A stretch of 34,961 bases of DNA from Planctomycetaceae bacterium (GTDB lineage: Bacteria > Planctomycetota > Planctomycetia > Planctomycetales > Planctomycetaceae). The notes beneath the pieces were generated by a model, which was given only the letters and a program-made list of their open reading frames with translations, did not search any database and was not told the DNA's origin. How positions within the stretch are numbered: the first letter of the stretch is position 1; each line of letters opens with the position of its first letter. This document shows, one piece after another, positions 1 to 9,020 of this stretch. A program made the position numbers and the translations under genes. The DNA lies in the NCBI GenBank assembly GCA_009691905.1, contig SIAF01000011.1, forward strand, positions 1-34,961. The letters run 5' to 3'.

Positions 1-136
1 GGCTCCGGTGGCAACAGTAGACATGCTTTCGTCCTCCCTGACGAATGGACCGATGATGATTCCGGATACTGAAACAAAACAGCGGGATTCCACCACCTCG
101 AATTCCTCAAGTCAACCCCTAATTTTCGTCAGCACA

Positions 137-148
137 GTCCCACCCTAC
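137..148 (+). repeat. Terminal fragment of the 12-bp-bounded dispersed repeat
   Basis: GTCCCACCCTAC here is identical to the terminal inverted repeat of the element at 22706-22877 and to the end of the copy at 10021-10065. The flank that follows (GAATAATCC at 157-165) is also shared with the 10 kb copy. The rest of the element is not recognisable here, so this is a remnant or an independent short match. Confidence 0.5.
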
Positions 149-265
149 ATCAGCATGAATAATCCAGCTTGGTTTCAATTTGAACGATTTCGGTTAAGAA
201 TCGGTGTCGGCGCCGGTTGGCGGGGCAGTGATTGGTCGCCAGCAACATGGGTTGAAGGGGGTACG

Positions 266-1714
266 ATGCCGGAATCAAGCGACTCGAGAGACGGCTTTGA
301 CGAGATGGAATATCTAGAACAGCCTGAGGCCTGGCGTCGACCGCAGCCGCTGCTGTTGCGACTATTGAACCTCTGGTTCGGGTTTTCAGTCGACGTCACG
401 CGACAAGCCTATGCCGCCAGCGGGTTTGGTCTGATGGCGCTGAAGTACGCCGTCGAGGCGGCGGTGGTCTATCACTTCTCGGGCCGGTTTTTCTCGCCGG
501 TGGGTTTTCTGAACCCGCTGCTCAGCATGCGGCAGGAGTTTTTCAAGCCTCCGGCCCCTGAATGGCTGGCGTGGGCCATTTTTTTCTGGTCGCTGCCGTT
601 TCTGTGGATTGCCGTGTCGATGAGCGTTCGCCGCGCGACGAACGCCGGGGCCAGCGCGTGGCTGGGCCTGATCGTGCTGGTGCCGCTTGTGAATTATGTG
701 GGGATGCCGCTGCTGTGCGTCCTGCCCGCGCGACCGGGCGAGTCGTGGGCGAACCGTCGGGTCCGTCCGTCCGACCAGCACAAACTGACGAGTGCGATGC
801 TGGGGATCGCCGTCAGCCTGGCGATTGCGTTGGTCATGGTCGGCGTCGGGGTTTACGCGCTCAAAGACTACGGGGCGACGCTATTTCTGGGGACTCCGAT
901 CTGGATGGGGGCCGTCAGCGCTTTTCTGTACAACCGGCCGTTCCCGCGAACTTTCATCGGCAGCCTGGTCGTCGCCGAGATCTCAATTCTGATCGCCGGC
1001 GCGGTGCTGCTGCTATTTGCCTTCGAGGGGGTCATCTGTCTGGCGATGCTGTATCCGGTCGCGGGAGCGATGGGCCTCCTGGGAGGCTCAATCGGGTATT
1101 TTCTCGCCACGTTCACCGCGACGCGGGGCCGCAACTTGACAATCGTCGCGCTCGCGCTGCCCCTGCTGGCAGGGGCCGAATCGCAGCTTCGGCCGCCGGC
1201 TGCTTTGTACGAGGTCGCGACTTCGATCGAAATCGACGCGGCGCCGGACGCTGTCTGGCCGCATGTGATCGGCTTCTCGGACCTGCCGGCGCCCCCCGCC
1301 TGGTACTTCAAACTGGGGATCGCGTATCCCCAACGGGCAACGATTGAAGGGACGGGGGTGGGGGCGGTTCGGCACTGTGAATTTTCAACCGGTGCCTTCG
1401 TCGAGCCGATTACCGTCTGGGATCCGCCGCGCAAGCTGGCGTTCGATGTCGAATCGCAACCGGCGCCGATGCACGAACTGAGCCCCTATCGCCACGTCCA
1501 TCCGCCGCATCTCGACGGATACCTGCGATGCCGGCGAGGCGAGTTCAGGCTGATCCCTCTGGCAGGGGGTCGCACACGTCTTGAAGGAAGCACCTGGTAC
1601 GAGTTCGAGATGTCGCCCCAGGACTATTGGACGCTATGGTCGGACGCGGTCATTCATCGCATTCACGGACGGGTGCTGGAGCACATTCGGAATTTGTCGG
1701 AAGCGGATCGGTAG
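266..1714 (+). CDS. Multi-pass membrane protein with C-terminal SRPBCC domain
   Basis: About 482 residues. The first 45 or so are soluble. About seven to eight hydrophobic segments follow between residues 45 and 310 (for example the stretch starting EWLAWAIFFW and the one starting LTSAMLGIAV), organised loosely like a DUF805-type inner-membrane domain. The C-terminal part, about 315-475, begins ATSIEIDAAPDAVWPHV, the usual opening of a SRPBCC/polyketide-cyclase-like ligand-binding fold. The frame stays open upstream to base 8. I chose the ATG at 266 because a purine-rich GAAGGGGG (254-261) sits just before it and because the upstream stretch contains a fragment of a dispersed repeat (137-148). 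The role is not known. The SRPBCC part probably binds a hydrophobic ligand at the membrane. It is followed by a secreted unknown protein on the same strand, 125 bases away. Confidence 0.7.
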   Translation: MPESSDSRDGFDEMEYLEQPEAWRRPQPLLLRLLNLWFGFSVDVTRQAYAASGFGLMALKYAVEAAVVYHFSGRFFSPVGFLNPLLSMRQEFFKPPAPEWLAWAIFFWSLPFLWIAVSMSVRRATNAGASAWLGLIVLVPLVNYVGMPLLCVLPARPGESWANRRVRPSDQHKLTSAMLGIAVSLAIALVMVGVGVYALKDYGATLFLGTPIWMGAVSAFLYNRPFPRTFIGSLVVAEISILIAGAVLLLFAFEGVICLAMLYPVAGAMGLLGGSIGYFLATFTATRGRNLTIVALALPLLAGAESQLRPPAALYEVATSIEIDAAPDAVWPHVIGFSDLPAPPAWYFKLGIAYPQRATIEGTGVGAVRHCEFSTGAFVEPITVWDPPRKLAFDVESQPAPMHELSPYRHVHPPHLDGYLRCRRGEFRLIPLAGGRTRLEGSTWYEFEMSPQDYWTLWSDAVIHRIHGRVLEHIRNLSEADR

Positions 1715-1756
1715 AACGGCCTTTTATACCTTCGTACTGAATCCATTGCATAAAAA

Positions 1757-1777
1757 GGGATTGTTCGGCACAATCCC
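1757..1777 (-). terminator. Intrinsic-terminator-like hairpin, minus orientation
   Basis: GGGATTGT (1757-1764) and ACAATCCC (1770-1777) form a perfect 8-bp stem around a 5-base loop. On the minus strand the stem is followed by TTTTTA (complement of 1751-1756), the layout of a Rho-independent terminator. No minus-strand gene ends here, so it would stop antisense transcription entering the upstream membrane-protein gene. On the plus strand no T-tract follows. Confidence 0.5.
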
Positions 1778-1839
1778 CGCGCGCCAATCGGGTTTATGCC
1801 TGACCAAATTGCTCGGACCAGTGTGCGAGGTCGAAGTTC

Positions 1840-3258
1840 ATGGCAATAAAATCAATTCGATATCCGACGCCGATACTATTCGTCCTGCTGGTCAATTCCC
1901 AGCTCTCTGCGACGGATGTGATTATTCAGCGAAATGGCCCGCCAGGTAAGACATTCGTCTATCAAAACACAGTCAACGGCGACACGAGCAGTTTTGTCTT
2001 GGGCGTCGATGGTCGATTTGGTCTGGCACACTATCGACTGAAAGACGGCAAGTTACAAGACGAGATTTTGAACTATCGCGGCCCACTTTATGGCCCGGAC
2101 CTACGCGAAGGCCGCTCGGGGATTATCGGTGGGTGGCTCTACGAGGCCATTGGAGAGAATGGGAATCGCAGCCGCTGGTTTCTCTTTGCGACGGATGGTT
2201 CGAAGAAGGGCAAGTCTGAAGCTTATACGATTTACACTGCGAGTCGTGACGCCGACGTACGCCAGGTCGGGTCGTTTGTTCAATGGCTACCGGACAACTC
2301 ATCGCGGCACCCGGCAACGCCTGAAAAGGAAATTGAATGGTTACTTGCCAGCAGGGGCTTTGACCGAGCGACCTTCGCTGATCTGCTATTTCCCGCGAAC
2401 AATGAAGATGCGTTCGTAAGAAACTTGATTTGGAATGCTCTTCGCGAGGATTTGGCGACGATCATCAAGTTGCCGCTGCGGCCTCTTTATTTTGCAAGCG
2501 CTGATGGTGATAACCCGGCCTCCACGTTCCTGATCGTTGGATCTGCCGACGAGCGAGAACGCCTTCAGGAGTTGCTTGAGTTTCCGACAAAAAAGCTCCC
2601 GTATTCGCCGGACTTCGAGCAATCCAGTTCGACAGATCGAGTGCGTGAAGTACGATCGTTGGCACGGCCTCGACTTCGACCCCACCTGAAGCAGGACAAT
2701 GGCACGCTTGACCTGGGAAATGCCGAAGCACGATTGACTCGAGCGCTTGCCGATCGGGCAACGCCTCTTGCCAAGGCGATCAGGGAGTTTGCAGGAGGCG
2801 GCACGACTTTCGAACTGGAGCCTCCCAGCCAAACAGAAAATGATCTGACAATCCTGTCCAAGTGGACGATTCTTGCGAATCAGGGAACTGAAGCTCGCAT
2901 GTTTTGGCGAACGAAAGTCGAATTAGAACATCGCCGCGGATTTTGGAATGTTATTTCGACCATTGAGCTTGGTCAAAACCTTCAGACTCACCGCACGATG
3001 CGAATTCACAATGTGGGGGCCTGTTTTGGAATTCTTGAGCCCGACAATCCGGTCCAAGTGTCGATTGCGCTTGACGATGGGGGATCGGAACCTGAAATGA
3101 CGGGGATCGTCGAAATCGCCGTCATCAGATCTGAAGAGCGCCTTGATGTGCCGAAGCTTCCCACGGCGTTGGAACCCGACAATCGTCAACGGGCATTGAT
3201 CGACATCAATCGGCTCTTGATCGAGACGGTTCGCGACGCGTTGATTGTACGCAGCTAA
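1840..3258 (+). CDS. Secreted protein of unknown function
   Basis: 472 residues. I do not recognise the family. The N-terminus carries a short basic segment, a hydrophobic core (PILFVLLVN) and a small-residue site (SQLSATD) near residue 24, so export to the periplasm or surface is likely. No further membrane segment is evident. The body alternates beta-rich stretches with an arginine-rich middle (RVREVRSLARPRLRPHL, about residue 270). No catalytic motif is evident. The start ATG is preceded by GAGG about 10 bases upstream. Codon use and base composition look less GC-biased than in the flanking genes, which could mean a lineage-specific or acquired gene. It converges on the large redox protein downstream. 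Confidence 0.75.
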   Translation: MAIKSIRYPTPILFVLLVNSQLSATDVIIQRNGPPGKTFVYQNTVNGDTSSFVLGVDGRFGLAHYRLKDGKLQDEILNYRGPLYGPDLREGRSGIIGGWLYEAIGENGNRSRWFLFATDGSKKGKSEAYTIYTASRDADVRQVGSFVQWLPDNSSRHPATPEKEIEWLLASRGFDRATFADLLFPANNEDAFVRNLIWNALREDLATIIKLPLRPLYFASADGDNPASTFLIVGSADERERLQELLEFPTKKLPYSPDFEQSSSTDRVREVRSLARPRLRPHLKQDNGTLDLGNAEARLTRALADRATPLAKAIREFAGGGTTFELEPPSQTENDLTILSKWTILANQGTEARMFWRTKVELEHRRGFWNVISTIELGQNLQTHRTMRIHNVGACFGILEPDNPVQVSIALDDGGSEPEMTGIVEIAVIRSEERLDVPKLPTALEPDNRQRALIDINRLLIETVRDALIVRS

Positions 3259-3312
3259 CGAATTCGAGCGGTGCAGCCATTTTCCAGCAGGTCGCTGCGC
3301 GCGACTTGGTCC

Positions 3313-3342
3313 TTCAGGGGGCTGACGCCCCCCCGCTCGCCG
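3313..3342 (+). repeat. GGGGGC-hairpin dispersed repeat, copy 1
   Basis: Core GGGGGCTGACGCCCCC forms a 6-bp GC stem with a 4-base loop and is followed by CGCTCGCCGG. Four copies occur in the first 9.4 kb (see also 8654, 8940, 9299). This copy lies in the 216-base gap between two convergent genes, so it could act as a transcription-end or mRNA-stabilising structure, though it has no T-tract. Confidence 0.8.
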
Positions 3343-3474
3343 GGTTAAGTCAATCCGCTTTCTCGGCTGGGGAAGGATCCTGCTGCCGCGCGGCCTGCCT
3401 GACCTGCCTCGACTCGACAGCAGGCGGGTTCGAGTGACAATCGCGGCGGCTGCGCCTTTCGGCTAAACGACTGG

Positions 3475-6400
3475 TCAATGAGCGTGGTGATCGTGACCTC
3501 CTGAGAAGATCGGCGATTTCTGGTCGCCGCGGGCCCAGACATAGGCCAAGAGGTCGAGAATCTCTTCGAGGGTCAGCTTGTCGAACAGTCCCTTGGGCAT
3601 GATCGAGGTTGCCGATTTCTGGCGCTCGGCAATGTCGGATACTTTAAGCACGAGCGGCTCGGCCTGCAGCAGCGGGTTCTCGACGATTTTGACGGTGCCT
3701 TTTGTCTCTTCGAGAATCAGGCCGCTGATGACCTTGCCTGCCTGGGTCTCGAACGTCCACGTCTGGTACTTCTCATTGATTTTTTCCGACGGATCGAAAA
3801 TCTCCTTGAGAATGTCGAGCGGCTTCATTTTGTCGTCGAGTTTGGCCAGGTCGGGGCCGAACTCCTGTCCCGAACCGTTCAGCTTGTGGCAGGCGATGCA
3901 ACCGGCAACCTGAAACATCTGCTTGCCGGTGGCGAACGAGCGGCCCTTCGCCAATTCCTCGAGTTGTCCGGACAGTTCTTCAAGCTTCCATTCCTTTCGC
4001 GGGCGGTTGAACTTCAGCAGTTCGTCGCGAATCGACAGCGGATGGGCGGCCAGATAGCCTTCGGGGTCGGCCAGATAATCCTCGAGATTTTCGACGACGT
4101 ACAGCGCTCCGTACATGCGCCGCCAGTGGCCGGGATAGGTACAGACGAAAGGGTAAATGCCCGGCTCCTGCGGCACGGCGAAGTTCAGCTTCTGGGCCTG
4201 GCGAGGCTGCAGCAGTCGACTGGCCAGAAGGATTTGACCGGGAGCTTCGAGCGACGGAACATAGTGCCGCTCGAGCGCGCCCGGCTGGGTCGCCTGCGCC
4301 TCGGCCGCCAGCCCGACTTGTTCGAGCGCACCGGGCCGCACGATCACAAAATTGTGCGGCATGATGTCGGTGTTGTCGAACACGAATTCGACCGGCTTGC
4401 CGGCCTGAACGGCGACACGCTCGATGTCGTAGAGCATGCGGTCGGTCAGCGTCCCCACGCGGACAACCTGCACCCCCAGTTCGCCCAACTCGCGACGTAC
4501 GGCCTTGGCCTCGTCGGCCGGCAAAAGCGCCGCCAGCGAATAACCGAATTGCAGCGCGCCGAGCGCCGCCGGACCGGTTCGCTCCTCGGTGGGCAGCTTG
4601 CGGATGTAACCCAACAGCGTTTCCAGCAAAGCGGGCGCCTGATCGGCGGGCCAGAACGACGCGGGAATGCGCTGCAGCGCCTCGATTGCCGCCGATCGGT
4701 CGGCATCGCGGGCCACAAACGGCGTCAGGGCTTTAAAGGTGGCTCCTTCCTGGCCGCGAACCGACGTCAATGCCAGCATCGCCGCCCATCGCAATCGGGT
4801 TGCGGGATCGATGCCGGCCAGCACAAACGCAACCGAAGGCTTGGGCGCCGCCTGATCGTGCTTCGCGAACACCTCGTTGCGCTTGGAATCCAACACTCGA
4901 ATCGAGAATCCCTGCAGCCGCTGGCCCAGTTCACCGTCAACGCGGTTATGTACCACGATGGACTCGATCGGCGTGTCCTGACCCAGGTCCAGTTCCCACC
5001 ACGGGTCCTGAGTGTTCTCTTCGGTGTGGGTCTGGCCGCCGGCGCCGTACGAACTGTCTTTATTGCCGTCGATGGCGCGCCGGGCATCCCCTCCGTGGGC
5101 CGTATTTTTCTGGGTGGCTTTGCCTTCCCGGGCCAGATTGCGACTGCCCAGCAGCACGTCGACCTCGGCGATTGTCAGGGTTTTGCGGCCGCGAAGCTCG
5201 ACACGGACGAAGCGACCGGTCGGACCGCGTTCCAGTCCGGCCTGGTCGGCCAGCGATTTCGGCAGACCCTCCAGCAGCGGGCTGATTTTGGGATAGAGCG
5301 CCGCCCTGAGGTTGGGATCGGGAATCAGGGGAGTGGCGTTGACCAGGTCGGTCAGCGACTGAAGCGAGCGGTTGGCCAGTTCCCAGGCTTTTTCGATCGA
5401 ATCATCGGCGGTCGCGAGTGCGACAAATGCCAATTCACGATTGACCGGCAGCGCGGCGGTCACAGCCATGTCTTCGAGTTCATTGCGGACGCGAGACAGG
5501 TCGTCCGGCTGACGGCCGCTGGCGAGCAAGCGCACGAGATCGAAGCCCACGCTTTCGTCGCGGTTGCCCTGCTGCCGCTCCTGGCTGCGAATCGCATCCA
5601 ATAGCACTGCGACGTCAGCCTTCTTTTCGAGGCGGGCCAGAGCCGTGAGCGCTTCGCGGCGTTGTTCGTCGCGCAGGCCGGGGCGAAACAATAGTTCCAG
5701 CCCCACGCCGCGGCTCGGTTCACGCGCCAGCAGCTTCAGCAATTCGCCGGTCCCGAAGTTTTTCACCAGATACCGCAGTCCGGCGTCGCTGGTGACGCCG
5801 GTCGGCTTTCCCTCGGCCAGCGCCTTTTTCCAGTAAGGCTCAAGTGTCTTGAGCGTCTCATTGCGCGTGTAATCGAGGTACACGTCGGTCGGATGTTCCA
5901 GAGAAATCACAGGGACTTCGACCGCTTCGGCGACGGGAAAAAAGCTTGCCGCGCGGACCGCTTCGAGCCGGACGCGGGGATGGTCGTCGGCCGCGAGCTT
6001 CTTGAGCAGCTCGAGCGTGCCGGGCACCCGGTCGCGCCAATAGCACAGCACGCGAACGGCGGCCGACCGAGCGTGAAAATCAGGCGATGCCAGCACCTTG
6101 TTCAACAGATCGACGTTGACGACGTTGTGCGCCTGGTGCAGCCATAGCCCTTCGAGGACATGATGTTGATATTCAGGATCAGACTTGTTGAGTCCGGCCA
6201 GCCAGGTTTTGGCGGCGGCAATGACGTCGTCGGTCTTGCGGCCACTCAGTTCAATGCGTGCCCGGTCGCGTACGCGGGCCTCAGGCTCTTTGAGCAGTTC
6301 GAGCAGCGCGGGAAGGGGCTGCCCGGCGATTTTCGCGCGCTTCGCCAGGGGGCGGCCCGCATACGTCACCCGATACACGCGGCCGTGTGTGCGATCGCGG

Positions 6401-8499
6401 CTGGGGTCGCGCAGGTTGTGCTGCATGTGGCCGATGATCGGGTTCTGCCATTCGGTGAAATAGATCGCGCCGTCAGGCCCGATTTCAAGATCAGTCGGGC
6501 GGAAATTCGGGTCGGTCGACTGAAGGATCGGTTCGTGCTGGGTGCCGGCCAGGCTCGAGTCTTTGTCGGTGATTTCATACTGCAAAAGTCCCTGAAAACC
6601 GATGACGTTGCCGACGATCAGCCGCCCCTGCATTTCATCGGGAAAGTGCTTGCTCGAAAGATATTCAGTCCCCGGACAGGGACGAGTTTGCTGCTGGTAG
6701 ACCTGCGGGCAGCCCGCATGCTTGTTGGGAAAATCGACATGCCCTGAAAACAGCACGCCGTGGTAGGGTTGCGCTCCGGTCCCGTCGTGAACGATGTCCT
6801 GCCCCCAGCGATCGAACGAGTGGCCGTGCGGGTTGGCAAAGCCGTACGAAACGAAGACGTCGAACTTCTGCGTTCGCGGTTCATAGCGATAGACGCCCGC
6901 GTTGGCGCAGCGCACGGGAGGCCCCCACGCCGTCTCGACCTGCGTGTGGTGAAACGTCCCTTCCTGAAAGTACAGCGCTCCACCGGGGTCGAGCACGAAA
7001 CTGTTGAGGGCATGATGCGTGTCGGCCGAGTCGATTCCATGCAGCACGCGCACGCGCACGTCGGCCTTGTCGTCGCCGTCGGTGTCTTTCAGGAAAATCA
7101 AGTCGGGCTGTTGGCCAACGAACAATCCGCCGTTCCAGAACTCCAGCCCCGTCGGAACGTGCAATTTGTCGGCAAAGGTTTTACAGACGTCGGCATGGCC
7201 GTCGCCGTCGGTGTCTTCGAGAATCAGAATCCGATCATCCATCTCTTCTTTGGGTTTCCAGTGCGGGTACGAGGGCATCGTGGCGACCCACAGCCGCCCC
7301 TTCGTGTCGAACGCCATCTGCACCGGGTTGGCCAGTTCGGGAAAATCCTTTTCGGAGGCGAACAGATTGACTTTCATTCCCTCGGCGACCTGGATTTTTC
7401 CAAGGGCTTCGTCCCCCCCGTCGAGAAACAGGTGCTCGCCGTTGGGACCCGCGCCGGGCTTATTGGTAGTGACGGGGATGAACTCAGGCGTGTTGCCGTC
7501 GCTGATGCTGCGTTCGCCCCCCTGGGCGATGGCCCAGACGCTGCGGTCGCGGTTAGCCGTCATGACGTCGAGCACTTCGAGCTCACGCTGCATGACGACG
7601 CGGTTGGTCTGCCCCCCGACAAACGCCAGGTCGGCCCGTCCGCCGTAGATCGAATAGCCGTCGACGGTGCGGTAGCGGTTGTACCAGTAGAAGTTCTTGT
7701 CGATGACAGCGCGGCGGATTCTCTGCAGTGTCGACATCTCCCGGGAGAAGTTGTTGGAAAATAAATTCGCATCAATGACTTGCGCCAACAGTCGATCGCC
7801 GTAATCATTCAAGTGAACGCCATTGATCGTCAGCGGTCCCTTCGCATTCGCATCCGTCTTCGGGTGCATAACCCGAACGTAAAGGTCCAACGTGGGCTCG
7901 TACAAATCGACAAACAGCACGCCCGCGGCCGCGGCCACGTCGCGCATGGCCGCCGTGTATAGGGCAAGCCGGGCATTGTCGGCTTTGCCGTCGGGCAAGT
8001 TGCGATCGTGCAGGTCTTCATGCGCGATGGGCGAGAACAACACCAGCCGCGGGGCGCTCTTGCCGTTGTACTTCTGCTCGAGCGTGTGCTTGATGAAATT
8101 CGCAAGGTCGGTTTTGAATTGTTCGAGGCCCGCCTTGCCGGCGAAGGCTTCGTTGTAGCCGAAAAAGGCGAAAATCACGTCGGCCTGGCTGTGCGTGAGG
8201 TGCTCGTCGGGCGAGCCGAACCCGGCCGAACGCAGTCGCAGCGTCAGTTCGTCACCCGAATAACCCAGGTCTCGAAACACCAGTTCGAGCTTGGGAAAGC
8301 GACTGTAAAAAAACGTCTCGAGCCAGCCGTCGTGCTGCATCCGCTCGGCCAGCGTGTTGCCGACGAGGCAAATGCGATCGCCTTGCTGCAATTCGAGTTG
8401 TTTCGCCGGCTCGGCAGCGCGAAGCAGTTGAGTGCCAAACAGGGCCAGGCACAGAAGTGCCGAAAAACGACGAAGGAACAATCGACCAGCGGACTGCAT
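3475..8499 (-). CDS. Giant secreted redox protein: SGNH-like, beta-propeller dehydrogenase, HEAT, discoidin-like, cupredoxin, cytochrome c
   Basis: 1674 residues with a signal peptide (hydrophobic core LLCLALFGTQLL, residues 1-28). Visible modules, in order: SGNH-hydrolase-like domain, about 40-240; beta-propeller 'membrane-bound dehydrogenase' domain of the Planctomycetes/Verrucomicrobia type, about 370-720, with two Ca-binding-like DTDGDGHADV/DTDGDDKADV loops; HEAT-like helices, about 725-1060; F5/8C (discoidin)-like sandwich, about 1095-1235 (WWELDLGQ near 1168); cupredoxin-like domain, about 1345-1475, with apparent type-1 copper ligands (MPHNF near 1381, then FVCTYPGHWRRM near 1455); PVC-type heme domain, about 1515-1665, with CIACH near 1535. 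The tail is histidine-rich (GGHDHHAH). The domain set suggests a periplasmic protein that binds carbohydrate and passes electrons through copper to heme; the substrate is unknown. GAGG lies about 11 bases before the start. It appears monocistronic. Confidence 0.88.
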   Translation of the reverse strand: MQSAGRLFLRRFSALLCLALFGTQLLRAAEPAKQLELQQGDRICLVGNTLAERMQHDGWLETFFYSRFPKLELVFRDLGYSGDELTLRLRSAGFGSPDEHLTHSQADVIFAFFGYNEAFAGKAGLEQFKTDLANFIKHTLEQKYNGKSAPRLVLFSPIAHEDLHDRNLPDGKADNARLALYTAAMRDVAAAAGVLFVDLYEPTLDLYVRVMHPKTDANAKGPLTINGVHLNDYGDRLLAQVIDANLFSNNFSREMSTLQRIRRAVIDKNFYWYNRYRTVDGYSIYGGRADLAFVGGQTNRVVMQRELEVLDVMTANRDRSVWAIAQGGERSISDGNTPEFIPVTTNKPGAGPNGEHLFLDGGDEALGKIQVAEGMKVNLFASEKDFPELANPVQMAFDTKGRLWVATMPSYPHWKPKEEMDDRILILEDTDGDGHADVCKTFADKLHVPTGLEFWNGGLFVGQQPDLIFLKDTDGDDKADVRVRVLHGIDSADTHHALNSFVLDPGGALYFQEGTFHHTQVETAWGPPVRCANAGVYRYEPRTQKFDVFVSYGFANPHGHSFDRWGQDIVHDGTGAQPYHGVLFSGHVDFPNKHAGCPQVYQQQTRPCPGTEYLSSKHFPDEMQGRLIVGNVIGFQGLLQYEITDKDSSLAGTQHEPILQSTDPNFRPTDLEIGPDGAIYFTEWQNPIIGHMQHNLRDPSRDRTHGRVYRVTYAGRPLAKRAKIAGQPLPALLELLKEPEARVRDRARIELSGRKTDDVIAAAKTWLAGLNKSDPEYQHHVLEGLWLHQAHNVVNVDLLNKVLASPDFHARSAAVRVLCYWRDRVPGTLELLKKLAADDHPRVRLEAVRAASFFPVAEAVEVPVISLEHPTDVYLDYTRNETLKTLEPYWKKALAEGKPTGVTSDAGLRYLVKNFGTGELLKLLAREPSRGVGLELLFRPGLRDEQRREALTALARLEKKADVAVLLDAIRSQERQQGNRDESVGFDLVRLLASGRQPDDLSRVRNELEDMAVTAALPVNRELAFVALATADDSIEKAWELANRSLQSLTDLVNATPLIPDPNLRAALYPKISPLLEGLPKSLADQAGLERGPTGRFVRVELRGRKTLTIAEVDVLLGSRNLAREGKATQKNTAHGGDARRAIDGNKDSSYGAGGQTHTEENTQDPWWELDLGQDTPIESIVVHNRVDGELGQRLQGFSIRVLDSKRNEVFAKHDQAAPKPSVAFVLAGIDPATRLRWAAMLALTSVRGQEGATFKALTPFVARDADRSAAIEALQRIPASFWPADQAPALLETLLGYIRKLPTEERTGPAALGALQFGYSLAALLPADEAKAVRRELGELGVQVVRVGTLTDRMLYDIERVAVQAGKPVEFVFDNTDIMPHNFVIVRPGALEQVGLAAEAQATQPGALERHYVPSLEAPGQILLASRLLQPRQAQKLNFAVPQEPGIYPFVCTYPGHWRRMYGALYVVENLEDYLADPEGYLAAHPLSIRDELLKFNRPRKEWKLEELSGQLEELAKGRSFATGKQMFQVAGCIACHKLNGSGQEFGPDLAKLDDKMKPLDILKEIFDPSEKINEKYQTWTFETQAGKVISGLILEETKGTVKIVENPLLQAEPLVLKVSDIAERQKSATSIMPKGLFDKLTLEEILDLLAYVWARGDQKSPIFSGGHDHHAH

Positions 8500-8578
8500 G
8501 GATGCTTGCCTCAGGATGTACGGCGCGGTGAGCCGGAGGAGGGATTTCTGGATGAGCCACGTTCGGGATGATGCGACG

Positions 8579-8596
8579 AACCGTAAGGATACGGTT
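8579..8596. promoter_or_regulatory. Perfect 7-bp hairpin upstream of the giant redox gene
   Basis: AACCGTA (8579-8585) and TACGGTT (8590-8596) pair around loop AGGA. It is followed by a second, shorter hairpin (GCCG / CGGC around AGAGA). It lies about 80 bases upstream of the start of the minus-strand redox gene, in its probable leader or operator. There is no T-tract, so a terminator is unlikely. Function is inferred from position only. Confidence 0.3.
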
Positions 8597-8653
8597 TGCC
8601 GAGAGACGGCGAAAGGCTCAGGCGGCGCAGGGCGGAACCGGCGCGCGCGGATC

Positions 8654-8682
8654 GGCGAGCGGGGGGCGTCAGCCCCCTGACG
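8654..8682 (-). repeat. GGGGGC-hairpin dispersed repeat, copy 2
   Basis: Reverse-oriented copy: GGCGAGC, then GGGGGCGTCAGCCCCC, then TGAC. The stem is intact. It lies in the leader of the minus-strand giant gene. Confidence 0.8.
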
Positions 8683-8939
8683 GGTGAATTTAAGCGCGAC
8701 CCCGCATTTTTTTCGATTGCCGGCCGGTTCACTGACCCATCGGTGATGGCGACTTCATGCCGAAGCGCGACTCCATGCCCGTGTCGCAGCCGTCCATCGG
8801 TTTCGGCCGATACCGGCCGGCGGTAGAATGACTTTCCGGTCGGCTGTTGGACGATCGCTGATCGTTTCGCATCGGCAGTGTTGTCGCGAATCAACTGAAG
8901 CGGCAAACGAAATCGGGCGGTTTAAACGCAAGTTTTCCC

Positions 8940-8967
8940 TTCAGGGAGCTTACGCCCCCCGCTCGCC
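8940..8967 (+). repeat. GGGGGC-hairpin dispersed repeat, copy 3
   Basis: Slightly degenerate copy: TTCAGGGAGCTTACGCCCCC followed by CGCTCGCC. One stem pair is lost (GGGAGC against GCCCCC). It is followed by TGATTAA, as the first copy is followed by GGGTTAA. Confidence 0.75.
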
Positions 8968-9020
8968 TGATTAACTGATTGTGTGCCTCAACCTGGAATT
9001 CCATTTTTGACACCCTCATC

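Larger units (their letters stand above)
8500..9020. other. Repeat-bearing intergenic region between divergent genes
   Basis: This 521-base gap separates the divergent giant redox gene (-) and a small + strand gene. It holds two copies of the GGGGGC-hairpin repeat and a perfect small hairpin at 8579-8596. Open frames crossing it run through the repeats and show no recognisable protein. It must carry promoters for both flanking genes, but I see no convincing -35/-10 pair. Confidence 0.6.

Noticed and set aside
8-265. N-terminal extension of the first membrane protein
   Set aside because: It contains a dispersed-repeat fragment, is Ser/Thr/Pro-rich and precedes a better start with a Shine-Dalgarno-like sequence at 266.
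3886-5604. Long plus-strand open frame of about 570 codons opposite the giant redox gene
   Set aside because: It is the antisense of a protein with clear domains; the translation is Arg/Gly/Gln-rich and has no domain. Long antisense frames are expected in GC-rich DNA.
8511-8906. Minus-strand open frame in the gap before the giant redox gene
   Set aside because: It reads through a hairpin repeat and has no protein-like pattern.
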